Origin: CAYIYO01 sp964367715
GTDB taxonomy: Bacteria > Chlamydiota > Chlamydiia > Chlamydiales > Criblamydiaceae
DNA length: 6,460 nucleotides
Reading direction: 5' to 3'
NCBI GenBank assembly: GCA_964367715.1
Contig: CAYIYO010000070.1
Span: 1 to 6,460, forward strand
Program-made: the position numbers and the translations under genes
Notes under the pieces: model-generated
What the model saw: the letters and a program-made list of their open reading frames with translations, nothing else
Told to the model about the DNA's origin: nothing
Database searches by the model: none
Part shown: positions 1 to 6,095 of the stretch, piece after piece
Numbering within the stretch: position 1 is the stretch's first letter
Layout of the letters: each line of letters opens with the position of its first letter

Positions 1-197
1 CAAAAAAAATTGATGATCTGCCCAGTCGCATGCACTCCGGCATCCGTACGGCTTGCCGCCTGTAATTTGACACGACTTTGAAGCAGTCTCTCTAGCGCCT
101 CTTCGAGGCATCCTTCGATACTCTTTCCAACGTTAGTCTTTTGCCAACCAAGATAATGTGTGCCTTCATAGGCGATCGTTAATTTAATATTTTTCAT
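1..197 (-). CDS. truA: tRNA pseudouridine synthase A, 5' part only (truncated by window edge)
   Basis: TruA converts uridines 38-40 in the anticodon arm of many tRNAs to pseudouridine in the cytoplasm. Only the first 65 residues are visible; the rest lies left of the window. The N-terminus begins MKNIKLTIAYEGTHYLGWQ, typical of the family. The catalytic motif SRTDAGVHATGQ follows at residues 49-60, with the nucleophilic aspartate at Asp52. Most family members have Gly where this one has Ser49, which I regard as minor variation. The ATG lies in the end of the upstream MarC-family gene (ATGA, 4-nt overlap), and no Shine-Dalgarno sequence precedes it. Translation therefore probably depends on coupling to the upstream gene. 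It is the last visible gene of the minus-strand operon. Confidence 0.95.
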   Translation of the reverse strand, partial: MKNIKLTIAYEGTHYLGWQKTNVGKSIEGCLEEALERLLQSRVKLQAASRTDAGVHATGQIINFF

Positions 198-784
198 TCG
201 CACGTTTTAACAAAAAGTTGTATTCCTTCCATAAAACGTTGAATCGCCAACATCACAAGAACCATTCCCATCAATCTTTCACAGGCAATCAATCCATTAT
301 CACCTAAATAACGGTGCAAGAACGGTCCCATCAACAAAACGGTAAGTGCCATTGCCCACGCAATACCGATTCCTTCCACCATCAAAAGCTGGCTGGGTTC
401 GATATGCGCAAACAGCATGATGGATGCAATGACCGATGGTCCGACAATAAGAGGGATCGCCAAAGGAATAATAAAAGGATTATCTTTCGGAAGATTCGCT
501 CGCAAGCTATTAGTATTAGGGAATAAAATCTGAATCGCGATCAAGAAAAGAATCATTCCCGACGCAAGCCGCACTGCAACTTCCGACACATTTAACAAAT
601 CAAAAAGGTGCTCTCCGACGAAATTGAAGAAAAGCATTACCATAAGCGCAATCAACATCTCACGCACAATAATAAAACGTTGGCGATTGGGTGTTTCATC
701 TTTAAGCAATAATAAGAAACTACCGATATTGCCGATAGGATCCATGATAAGAAAAAGAGCTAAAATGATCGTGAGTAATTCCAT
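194..784 (-). CDS. MarC/UPF0056 (YhgN-type) family integral membrane protein, copy A
   Basis: This 196-aa inner-membrane protein belongs to the MarC/UPF0056 family. The family has about six transmembrane helices and no firmly established transport substrate; the old link of MarC to multiple antibiotic resistance was not upheld. The family layout is visible: a first half with DPIGN at residues 15-19 in helix 1, and a second half with IPLAIPLIVGP at 106-116 followed by ERLMGM at 169-174. This fits the internal two-fold repeat of the family. Length matches the usual 190-215 aa. A clear AAGGAG ribosome binding site overlaps the stop codon of the preceding gene and sits 9 nt before the ATG, so the start is well supported. 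The gene lies 13 nt after its paralogue and overlaps truA by 4 nt. It was probably formed, with copy B, by an old tandem duplication. Confidence 0.93.
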   Translation of the reverse strand: MELLTIILALFLIMDPIGNIGSFLLLLKDETPNRQRFIIVREMLIALMVMLFFNFVGEHLFDLLNVSEVAVRLASGMILFLIAIQILFPNTNSLRANLPKDNPFIIPLAIPLIVGPSVIASIMLFAHIEPSQLLMVEGIGIAWAMALTVLLMGPFLHRYLGDNGLIACERLMGMVLVMLAIQRFMEGIQLFVKTCE

Positions 785-797
785 AATTTAGTTCTCC

Positions 798-1400
798 TTA
801 TTTCGTACATATTTCAAGAAATTGGCGGGTCGCTTTGATAAGCAGCTCAGTGGCAATAAACGCTAATACCATCCCCATGATCTGCTCCAAGGCAATCATC
901 CCTTTCTTGCCCAAAATCCGCTGTAACCACGGAGCAATAAAAAGAACGCTCCAAACGCCGATCCAACAAAGAATCAAAGATGCTGTCATTTCAAAAGGAG
1001 GAATCTCTTGCGAAGAAATCATGATAATTGCAAAAAGTCCCGGTCCCGCAAGAAGGGGAGTCGCAATAGGAACAACATAAGGTTCACGCGCCGCTCCTTT
1101 CTGTGCATCGTCTCGACGTCCTGGAAAAATCAGCTGAAATGCCAGCAGCAGGAGCAAAATTCCGCCACAGTAGGCGACGGTATAATTCTTTAAATTTAAG
1201 CTGCCTAAAAATTGCTCTCCCAAATATTGAAAAAAGATGGCAAGCAAAAGCGCAAAAAGGCCTTCGCGTAGAAGAATCATACGCTGGCGCTTTTCAGGGA
1301 ATCCATTAATCACAGCCAAAATGGCAGGACTATTCCCAATAGGATTCGTCACAATGAAAAATGTCATCGCTAATTTGAAAATAAGTGCGATATCAAACAA
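798..1400 (-). CDS. MarC/UPF0056 family integral membrane protein, copy B
   Basis: This 200-aa polytopic membrane protein is a second MarC/UPF0056 member, paralogous to the gene immediately downstream. It shows the same landmarks: NPIGN at residues 19-23, VPIATPLLAGPG at 110-121 and EQIMGM at 172-177, with hydrophobic helices between. The cytoplasmic-type loop around residues 94-107 is charged. I place the start at a TTG codon at 1400 because GGGAGAG lies 6 nt upstream of it. That puts the NPIGN motif 18 residues from the N-terminus, close to the 14 in copy A. A further in-frame TTG at 1415 would add five residues but has no recognisable ribosome binding site. No ATG fits, since the first is at residue 12 inside helix 1. 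The gene starts 18 nt after the stop of the 170-aa membrane protein. Substrate unknown. Confidence 0.91.
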   Translation of the reverse strand: MFDIALIFKLAMTFFIVTNPIGNSPAILAVINGFPEKRQRMILLREGLFALLLAIFFQYLGEQFLGSLNLKNYTVAYCGGILLLLLAFQLIFPGRRDDAQKGAAREPYVVPIATPLLAGPGLFAIIMISSQEIPPFEMTASLILCWIGVWSVLFIAPWLQRILGKKGMIALEQIMGMVLAFIATELLIKATRQFLEICTK

Positions 1401-1406
1401 AATGTA

Positions 1407-1413
1407 CTCTCCC
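1407..1413 (-). promoter_or_regulatory. Ribosome binding site that sets a TTG start for MarC-family copy B
   Basis: On the minus strand GGGAGAG is followed by TACATT and then TTG at 1400. The spacing is good for initiation there and impossible for the upstream TTG at 1415, which the site itself follows. This decides a 200-aa rather than a 205-aa product. Confidence 0.6.
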
Positions 1414-1418
1414 AATTT

Positions 1419-1931
1419 TTAGGCGACTTCACCCAAAGATAACTCTGGATTTTCTTGCTGAGCACGGTCCGCACGTTGCATCGCTTTACAATGTTCCATC
1501 TCCATGACGATTCCATTATAAAGTCCATACGCAATACAGAGGGGCACTCCGATCCACGGAACAAAATACCCAATCGCCACTAAAGCAAGCGCAGCGACCA
1601 TGTGCCACTTTTTATAGGACTGATGAAGTCCCCAAATTCGATGTTCAAATTTGGCATAGGCGCTACTATCATACCTGGTAATAATTTTTGTCGCAAGTTT
1701 AGTGACTAAGGAACTTCCCGCCAGGCAAAAAAGGGGCAGTGCTAAGGGAGGGAAAAAAAGCGCACAAGCAATTCCTGCGACGACCAGTCCGACAACGAGC
1801 AAGGGAGTTTCATAAACAAAGCTTGAGAGTTCCATTACACATCGTTTCAAAAAATTTTTTGTCGATTGTGCAAAAGAGTGACACTTTTCTTGAAAGGAAA
1901 GGGGAGGAAGTGTGTTGTCTATAATTGCCAT
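1419..1931 (-). CDS. Hypothetical four-helix membrane protein, first gene of the minus-strand operon
   Basis: I do not recognise this 170-aa protein. It has a short soluble N-terminus (residues 1-40) with a basic patch near 25-31. A helical hairpin follows at about 43-60 and 61-80, split by FFPPLALP. A charged loop covers about 81-109 (RYDSSAYAKFEHRIWGLHQ). A second hairpin lies at about 110-127 and 128-143, split by VPWIGVP. The C-terminus (144-170) is hydrophilic and acidic. The two hairpins, each broken by a Pro-rich turn, suggest an inner-membrane or inclusion-membrane-type topology, but bilobed hydrophobic domains also occur in ordinary membrane proteins, so no function is claimed. It heads the operon with the MarC-family genes and truA. 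The ATG is only 6 nt from a TATAAT box, so the mRNA may be nearly leaderless. Confidence 0.8.
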   Translation of the reverse strand: MAIIDNTLPPLSFQEKCHSFAQSTKNFLKRCVMELSSFVYETPLLVVGLVVAGIACALFFPPLALPLFCLAGSSLVTKLATKIITRYDSSAYAKFEHRIWGLHQSYKKWHMVAALALVAIGYFVPWIGVPLCIAYGLYNGIVMEMEHCKAMQRADRAQQENPELSLGEVA

Positions 1932-1937
1932 CCTGAA

Positions 1938-1966
1938 ATTATACCGAGATCAAATAAAATAGGTAA
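1938..1966 (-). promoter_or_regulatory. Putative promoter of the membrane protein-marC-marC-truA operon
   Basis: The minus strand has a perfect TATAAT at 1943-1938. A poor -35 match, TTACCT, lies at 1966-1961 with a 17-nt spacer. The predicted transcription start would fall at about 1931, essentially on the ATG. An alternative weaker pair further upstream (TTTGAA at 1984-1979, TATTTT at 1961-1956) would leave a leader of roughly 20 nt. The -10 element is strong; the rest is uncertain. Confidence 0.4.
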
Positions 1967-1974
1967 GAAGTTTA

Positions 1975-2003
1975 TTTATTCAAATTCGGAGACTCGCTAG
2001 GAT
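1975..2003 (+). promoter_or_regulatory. Possible weak promoter of the flhF-like gene
   Basis: TTTATT and TAGGAT are separated by 17 nt in the 89-bp divergent intergenic region. They match the sigma-70-type consensus at 3/6 and 4/6 positions. They lie upstream of a normal ribosome binding site, GAGG at 2011-2014, which is 6 nt before the ATG at 2021. This is the only candidate I find for the rightward transcript. Confidence 0.25.
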
Positions 2004-2020
2004 AGAGCAAGAGGTAAATC

Positions 2021-3103
2021 ATGATGCTGATAAAACGCTACTGTGTGTCCCATAAAGCCGAAGCTAATGAACGCATTCTCCAAGAGCTCGGTCCCGAAGC
2101 TCTGATTTTAACCTGCACGCCTTCCAAAAACGGAAAAAAAGTCATTGTCACTGCAGGGATCGATCAAGAGGAGTTCGCACGCTTTCGCGGCCCTTCCACT
2201 CCTTTTCCAGCAGATGATCTTGAAGAAGAAAAAGAAGAGGCAGCCCCTGCTCCAGTGTCGACAGCAAGCAAAATAATGGAAACTCTCCTCCAACATTCGA
2301 TCGAAAAAGTTGCAGATCGGCATACAACTAGAAAATTTTTGCTTTCTCACGGGTTAGATAAAGCGATCATCGACACCGTCGAAGAGGTTCTATCGAAGAA
2401 ATTTCCAGGGGTCAACCTTACCACAAAAGGTCCGCAGCGTGAAGAGCTTCTAGAGGAACTCGCTTCCCTTCTTTCACCCTATTTTCCCGTTACAGATAAG
2501 ATGGGTGCACAGGGAAAACAACCAGCAGTCATCGCGTTAGTTGGTCCATCTTCCGCAGGGGTTTCTTCTTTTCTTTCTAGAATTATTAATGAGGAAGAGT
2601 ATCAGAACAGCGCAGTCATTACCTTTAATGACGACGGGGCATTTTGTAAAAATAAAGAAAATTTTTATATAGTAAATGATCGCGCAAGTCTTTTAAACGC
2701 ATTGAAATCTGCTTATGGATCTCCTCAAATCTTTATCGACCTTCCACAACAGAATCCTTTTAGTGAGTGCAAAATAGACTCTTTAAAAGAGTTGGTGAAG
2801 GGGATTCCAAACCTAGAACTCCATCTCGTTCTCAGCGCCGCTGCAAAAAGCGAAGACCAGCGCCATTCCATTCGTTTCTATCAGCCCCTCACTCTTTCGA
2901 GTCTCATTCTCACAATGTGTGACCAAACGACCTCTCCTACCTCTATTGCAAATGTATTAGTAGAAAATAATTTAAAAATTAGTTTGATTGTTTCTGATTT
3001 AAATATTATTATTGCGAATTCTTCCCTTTTAGTGTATAATCTTTTTGTTACTAATGGGTTACAGAAAGAAATGCACACTCTTTCCACTCCTGGCTTTTTA
3101 TAA
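2021..3103 (+). CDS. flhF: FlhF-like SRP-family GTPase homologue with degenerate nucleotide-binding site
   Basis: FlhF is the third SRP-type GTPase, with Ffh and FtsY, and normally places and activates polar flagella. This 360-aa protein keeps the family layout and length. An N-terminal basic domain contains IKRYCV and ELGPEALIL (residues 4-30). An acidic, Pro/Ala-rich linker spans about 60-82, a helical N domain about 83-157, and a G domain about 168-348. The family motif around LELHLVLSAAAKSED (265-279) and RFYQPLTLSSLILTMCD (285-301) is easily recognised. The catalytic motifs are eroded. The P-loop reads GPSSAGVSS (175-183), with Val where Lys is required. DTAG is replaced by DLPQ (240-243), TKLD by TMCD (298-301), and the DTYR region by FNDDGAF. 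The frame is intact, so this looks like a maintained pseudo-GTPase rather than a pseudogene. A GAGG site 6 nt upstream supports the start. No other flagellar gene is visible. Confidence 0.8.
   Translation: MMLIKRYCVSHKAEANERILQELGPEALILTCTPSKNGKKVIVTAGIDQEEFARFRGPSTPFPADDLEEEKEEAAPAPVSTASKIMETLLQHSIEKVADRHTTRKFLLSHGLDKAIIDTVEEVLSKKFPGVNLTTKGPQREELLEELASLLSPYFPVTDKMGAQGKQPAVIALVGPSSAGVSSFLSRIINEEEYQNSAVITFNDDGAFCKNKENFYIVNDRASLLNALKSAYGSPQIFIDLPQQNPFSECKIDSLKELVKGIPNLELHLVLSAAAKSEDQRHSIRFYQPLTLSSLILTMCDQTTSPTSIANVLVENNLKISLIVSDLNIIIANSSLLVYNLFVTNGLQKEMHTLSTPGFL
3012..3040 (+). promoter_or_regulatory. Promoter inside the 3' end of the flhF-like gene, driving the 621-aa gene
   Basis: TTGCGA at 3012-3017 (4/6 match to TTGACA) and a perfect TATAAT at 3035-3040 are separated by exactly 17 nt. 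Transcription would start near 3047, giving a leader of about 76 nt before the ATG at 3123. The TATAAT is also the Tyr-Asn codon pair 339-340 of the FlhF-like protein. It is the best promoter match I find in the window and suggests the downstream gene is at least partly independently expressed. Confidence 0.55.
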
Positions 3104-3122
3104 CAATCAACAAGATGTAGTG

Positions 3123-4988
3123 ATGAGTGTTCTACGAATTGATTCAAATTTTGTCGATGCTTTAAATGGCGGCCACTCCGTTAATATCGATAAACAAGGA
3201 AACTGGTACGTCGAAGGACGCTTCATGCGTCTAGTGCGTTGGATTTTTGGGCTTGATGAATCGCGTCTCCGTAATGTTTCCACAGCCATCACCAAACTCT
3301 TTGATGAAATGGAAAGGCAGGCAGGAGAATCGGAGCCAACTTTTGAAGCAGCAAAAACTGTCAATTGTGCCCTAAAAACCCATTACGGTTCTTCTTCTAA
3401 TGCTAAAGATGCCCGTTTTGCCCTTAAGCGTCGCATCATTGCTTATGATTATAGAACACGTTCACATGATCCAACAGAATCTCCTAAAGAAAAAACAATA
3501 GAACAAGTTAAAATAATAGAACAAGTTAAAATAATTGCTGAGCAATGGAAAGCCAAACAACCCATCTTCAATATCGATAAGACGCTTCATCCTTTAGATT
3601 TAGAAAAAGTTAATGCAATCTGCCACTACAAATCTTTTGCAAAACTTCTCCTTAAAGACAAAAAATTACAAGAAGAGGTCTTCGGCTGGACAATTCGCAC
3701 CTGCAATCCTGTCGATGCCCTCATCCAATTTCCCGACCGCTGTCGCCGTATCAAAGAATGCTTACTCACCGGTCGCATTGGCCGCTTTGCCTACGAAAAT
3801 GTGCTCTCTGTTGAAAGAAATCTCAACGATAAGAAGGTCTTAACTCTTCCTTTTGAAGGAAAAAAAATCAGCATCCTCGATGAAAACGCAGAAGTTAGCT
3901 TTTCAAACGTAAATGGCACCAGTTACACCACCACGATCAAAGATATTTTTGAAGACATGAAAGCGAAAAATGCCCGTCAAGGCAACTTCGAATTCATTGG
4001 TGCCGCAGGATTCCGCAATTGGAATTGTGCCGATTGGTCTTATCTTCAAAATGATAACGTTCTTACCCCGGTTACATTTAACTTTGACGATCTTGATCAT
4101 TCGGACGACTGGTGGAATCATCCTGCTCTTCCTGTTTTTGAAGCGATTTCTGCCGAAGAAGTAGAGAGAATCTACGGCGTGAGACCAAATGATAATGAAT
4201 GGGTGATCATGGCGATGGCAACACGTCAATCGAATGAATTACTGATCGACGATTGCCACGGCTACGAACAGGTATTGATCCCTAATGGCGATGGAACATT
4301 CCGCATCCATGTATTTGGAAAATATGCAGAAGAATGGCCAACAGCATTTTTACAACGCTTAGGCTTTTTAGCCAATACCACCAGAGCAAAATTCTTTTAC
4401 GGGGATCCTAGTCCGAGCTATTCAGGCTTCCGTCAACAAGCAGCTGCTCCTTTTGTCGTGTCAGACGAGAAGGGAAGAGAGGAAATGCAGCGTATTAGAA
4501 CGTATGCAGAGCGTGCAAGGACCGGAAATTCTGTGTTTATGTTTCCTTGGGAAAACTGTGCATATTTTCCCCAAGTAGGACTAGAAGAGCTTCTTGGAAA
4601 AAAAGCGGAAGGTGGAGTTGTTCCCAATCTCTTTTTAAAGCGTCTATTAGATGCAAGTGCAAGCAAGCCTCTAAACTATTGCTTCGACATGACAAATGCC
4701 TGTTCCGATCGCTTTCAAAAAGTTGTTGTCAGAGCCTTCGAAAGGCTATTTGGCGCACGACGCGGCATTGAAGTGATGGAAGGCGATGTGAAAATTTTTA
4801 AATCCACCGAAACAAGTCCTTTTCACACAGGCTTTAAATTTAATAAAGACGACGAAGATGAACCTCTAAAAACTCAATACGTCTACCTGCCTTCCTACCT
4901 TCATTATCAGCTTTTAAATAAAGTCGAAGGCATTCCTGGAAAAGTATGGATTGGCCACCAGCATGTTCAGCGAGTCAATGCCTCTTGA
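3123..4988 (+). CDS. Conserved chlamydial-type hypothetical protein, candidate Cys/His effector
   Basis: This 621-aa protein is soluble, with no signal peptide or membrane helix. Its N-terminus (MSVLRIDSNFVDALNG) and C-terminal third resemble large hypothetical proteins I associate with environmental chlamydiae; this is pattern memory, not a search result. The protein has an N-terminal region (1-115), a charged coiled-coil-like stretch (118-145), a Cys-containing helical region (155-225), and a C-terminal module (about 355-560). The module has His379 in DDCHGYEQVLIPNGDG, FGKY at 398-401, and Cys479 in WENCAYF. His-before-Cys order with this spacing is compatible with a circularly permuted papain-like (NlpC/P60, LRAT/YiiX-type) fold, which is inference. 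I chose ATG 3123 because it follows the flhF-like stop by 19 nt and a promoter lies upstream. TTG 3045 and ATG 3054 are in frame but overlap the previous gene. The Shine-Dalgarno sequence is weak. It overlaps dapA by 22 bp, convergently. Confidence 0.78.
   Translation: MSVLRIDSNFVDALNGGHSVNIDKQGNWYVEGRFMRLVRWIFGLDESRLRNVSTAITKLFDEMERQAGESEPTFEAAKTVNCALKTHYGSSSNAKDARFALKRRIIAYDYRTRSHDPTESPKEKTIEQVKIIEQVKIIAEQWKAKQPIFNIDKTLHPLDLEKVNAICHYKSFAKLLLKDKKLQEEVFGWTIRTCNPVDALIQFPDRCRRIKECLLTGRIGRFAYENVLSVERNLNDKKVLTLPFEGKKISILDENAEVSFSNVNGTSYTTTIKDIFEDMKAKNARQGNFEFIGAAGFRNWNCADWSYLQNDNVLTPVTFNFDDLDHSDDWWNHPALPVFEAISAEEVERIYGVRPNDNEWVIMAMATRQSNELLIDDCHGYEQVLIPNGDGTFRIHVFGKYAEEWPTAFLQRLGFLANTTRAKFFYGDPSPSYSGFRQQAAAPFVVSDEKGREEMQRIRTYAERARTGNSVFMFPWENCAYFPQVGLEELLGKKAEGGVVPNLFLKRLLDASASKPLNYCFDMTNACSDRFQKVVVRAFERLFGARRGIEVMEGDVKIFKSTETSPFHTGFKFNKDDEDEPLKTQYVYLPSYLHYQLLNKVEGIPGKVWIGHQHVQRVNAS
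3497..3532 (+). repeat. Perfect 18-bp tandem duplication in the 621-aa gene
   Basis: The unit AATAGAACAAGTTAAAAT occurs twice in direct succession. It adds an in-frame second IEQVKI (residues 126-131 and 132-137). The repeat extends a charged, heptad-compatible helix between the N-terminal and central regions. Identity of the two copies points to a recent slippage event. Confidence 0.9.
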
Positions 4989-5872
4989 GTAGAATAAAAT
5001 AACGTATTCACCGCTTCTGTAATTTTCTCTTTACTTTCTGCGCTCACCTCACAGAGTGGCAGCCTTAATCCTCCGACAGCCATTCCACTTAATTCCATTG
5101 CATATTTGATGGGTGCCGGATTCGTCTCGACTGCCAACGCCTTCAATAAAGGGAGTAAGCGGTAATGGATCGCTTGCGCCGCAATAACATCGTTGCGTTC
5201 GATAGCATTCATCATTTGTCGGAGTAATCCCGGAAAAAGATTTCCCACAACAGAGATGACTCCATCTCCTCCCAGCGCCATTAAAGGAAGGAGTAAGCTA
5301 TCATCACCGCTCATAATAGAGAAATCGGGACGCTGCTCCCGGAGTGTAGCAATCACATCTCCCATCTGTGTGATACTTCCTGAAGCATCCTTAACACCAA
5401 CAATAGAAGGAATCTGTGCGAGTTTTTTTATCGTGGTTGTTTCAATGTTTTGGCCGGTGCGTCCCGGATGATTATAGAGTACCATAGGAATATCCACACC
5501 ATTTGCAACCGCAGTGAAATGCTGAAGAAGACCTTCTTGCGTGGGTCTATTGTAGAAAGGGGTGACCACTAGAACGCTATCTGCGCCGCATTCTTTTGCT
5601 AGCTTGGTATTTTCAATCGTTTGTAGCGTAGAATAGGCTCCTGTGCCTACCATTAGCTGCACTTTTCCTTTGCATCTTTTGGCGCAGTGACGAGTAATTT
5701 GTTCTTTTTCATGCGGCAGCAACGTCGGAGCCTCTCCCGTCGTTCCCAATGCAACAACTCCGTCTACGCCCGCTTCTATTTGAAGCGTAAGCAACGCATC
5801 CAATACTTCGATGTTCACATGCCCTTCCGCATCAAATGGTGTCACTAGTGCGGTATAAATCCCTTCAATCAT
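4967..5872 (-). CDS. dapA: 4-hydroxy-tetrahydrodipicolinate synthase
   Basis: DapA condenses pyruvate with aspartate semialdehyde, the first committed step towards meso-diaminopimelate and lysine. It is a cytoplasmic TIM-barrel Schiff-base aldolase. All hallmarks are present, at the E. coli numbering: GTTGE with Thr44-Thr45, Tyr107 in TPFYNRP, Tyr133 and Arg138 in LYNHPGRTG, and Schiff-base Lys161 in VGVKDASG. Length is 301 aa, normal for the family. I start at the second ATG (5872) because AGGAG is 6 nt before it. The first ATG (5878) would have zero spacing, and the shorter form aligns residue for residue with E. coli DapA. In Chlamydia dapA sits with dapB, asd and lysC; here its visible neighbours are an unrelated convergent gene and a 420-bp repeat. 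The last 22 bp overlap the 621-aa gene on the other strand. No ribosomal stalling or lysine riboswitch element is evident upstream. Confidence 0.96.
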   Translation of the reverse strand: MIEGIYTALVTPFDAEGHVNIEVLDALLTLQIEAGVDGVVALGTTGEAPTLLPHEKEQITRHCAKRCKGKVQLMVGTGAYSTLQTIENTKLAKECGADSVLVVTPFYNRPTQEGLLQHFTAVANGVDIPMVLYNHPGRTGQNIETTTIKKLAQIPSIVGVKDASGSITQMGDVIATLREQRPDFSIMSGDDSLLLPLMALGGDGVISVVGNLFPGLLRQMMNAIERNDVIAAQAIHYRLLPLLKALAVETNPAPIKYAMELSGMAVGGLRLPLCEVSAESKEKITEAVNTLFYSTQEALTR

Positions 5873-5878
5873 TTTCAT

Positions 5879-5883
5879 CTCCT
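5879..5883 (-). promoter_or_regulatory. Ribosome binding site that sets the dapA start at 5872
   Basis: On the minus strand AGGAG abuts the ATG at 5878 directly but is 6 nt from the in-frame ATG at 5872. The second spacing is standard, which favours the 301-aa product. Confidence 0.7.
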
Positions 5884-5985
5884 AATAAAAGATTACTCGC
5901 AGAGCCGCAGAAAAAAAAGAAGATATCAATTGGAAAGAGGCGTTTGAAGCAAGAAATTTTAAACTAAAATCTTATATAGACTACT
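5884..5985 (-). other. dapA upstream region
   Basis: About 100 bp of AT-rich DNA between the dapA ribosome binding site and the inverted-repeat element. TATAAG (5976-5971) and TAAAAT (5961-5956) on the minus strand are possible -10 boxes, but neither has a convincing -35 at 16-18 nt. The dapA promoter presumably lies here. No lysine riboswitch-like or other structured leader is apparent. Confidence 0.3.
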
Positions 5986-6001
5986 ATTTGCAAGCGTTTC
6001 C

Positions 6002-6018
6002 GCGGTCTGAAAGACCGC
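6002..6018. repeat. GAA-loop hairpin, left outer arm
   Basis: GCGGTCT and AGACCGC form a perfect 7-bp stem around the loop GAA. Its counterpart in the right arm is at 6383-6395, where the stem sequence differs but pairing is kept. Confidence 0.7.
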
Positions 6019-6027
6019 AATCTTGCA

Positions 6028-6057
6028 GCCTAGGTCGGAGCCAAGCGGAGGCCTAGG
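6028..6057. repeat. CCTAGG-bounded block, left arm
   Basis: GCCTAGG occurs at 6028-6034 and again at 6051-6057. Because CCTAGG is its own reverse complement, the two copies can pair as a hairpin across a GC-rich interior (TCGGAGCCAAGCGGAG). The mirrored, diverged copy lies at 6332-6370. Confidence 0.6.
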
Positions 6058-6076
6058 AAAGTTATAAAAAAATTGA

Positions 6077-6089
6077 GGTCTGAAGGACC
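6077..6089. repeat. GGTC-GACC small hairpin, left inner arm
   Basis: GGTCT and GGACC form a short stem with a closing T-G pair and loop GAA, followed by GGCATA. The mirrored element GTCCCTTCAGGAC at 6300-6312 occupies the equivalent place in the right arm. Confidence 0.55.
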
Positions 6090-6095
6090 GGCATA

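Noticed and set aside
1739..1924. Plus-strand and other-frame open stretches over the operon, flhF-like gene and dapA
   Set aside because: They lie wholly inside well-supported genes on other frames, have low-complexity or basic translations and lack ribosome binding sites.
2021..3103. Reading the flhF-like gene as a pseudogene
   Set aside because: The frame is intact over the normal family length, hydrophobic and charged patterns follow the FlhF fold to the end, and the start has a good ribosome binding site. Only the nucleotide-binding residues are lost.
3045..3122. 26-residue N-terminal extension of the 621-aa protein from a TTG at 3045 or ATG at 3054
   Set aside because: It overlaps the flhF-like gene and lacks a ribosome binding site. 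The ATG at 3123 starts an N-terminus that looks natural, and the predicted transcript would begin at about 3047, too late for the TTG.
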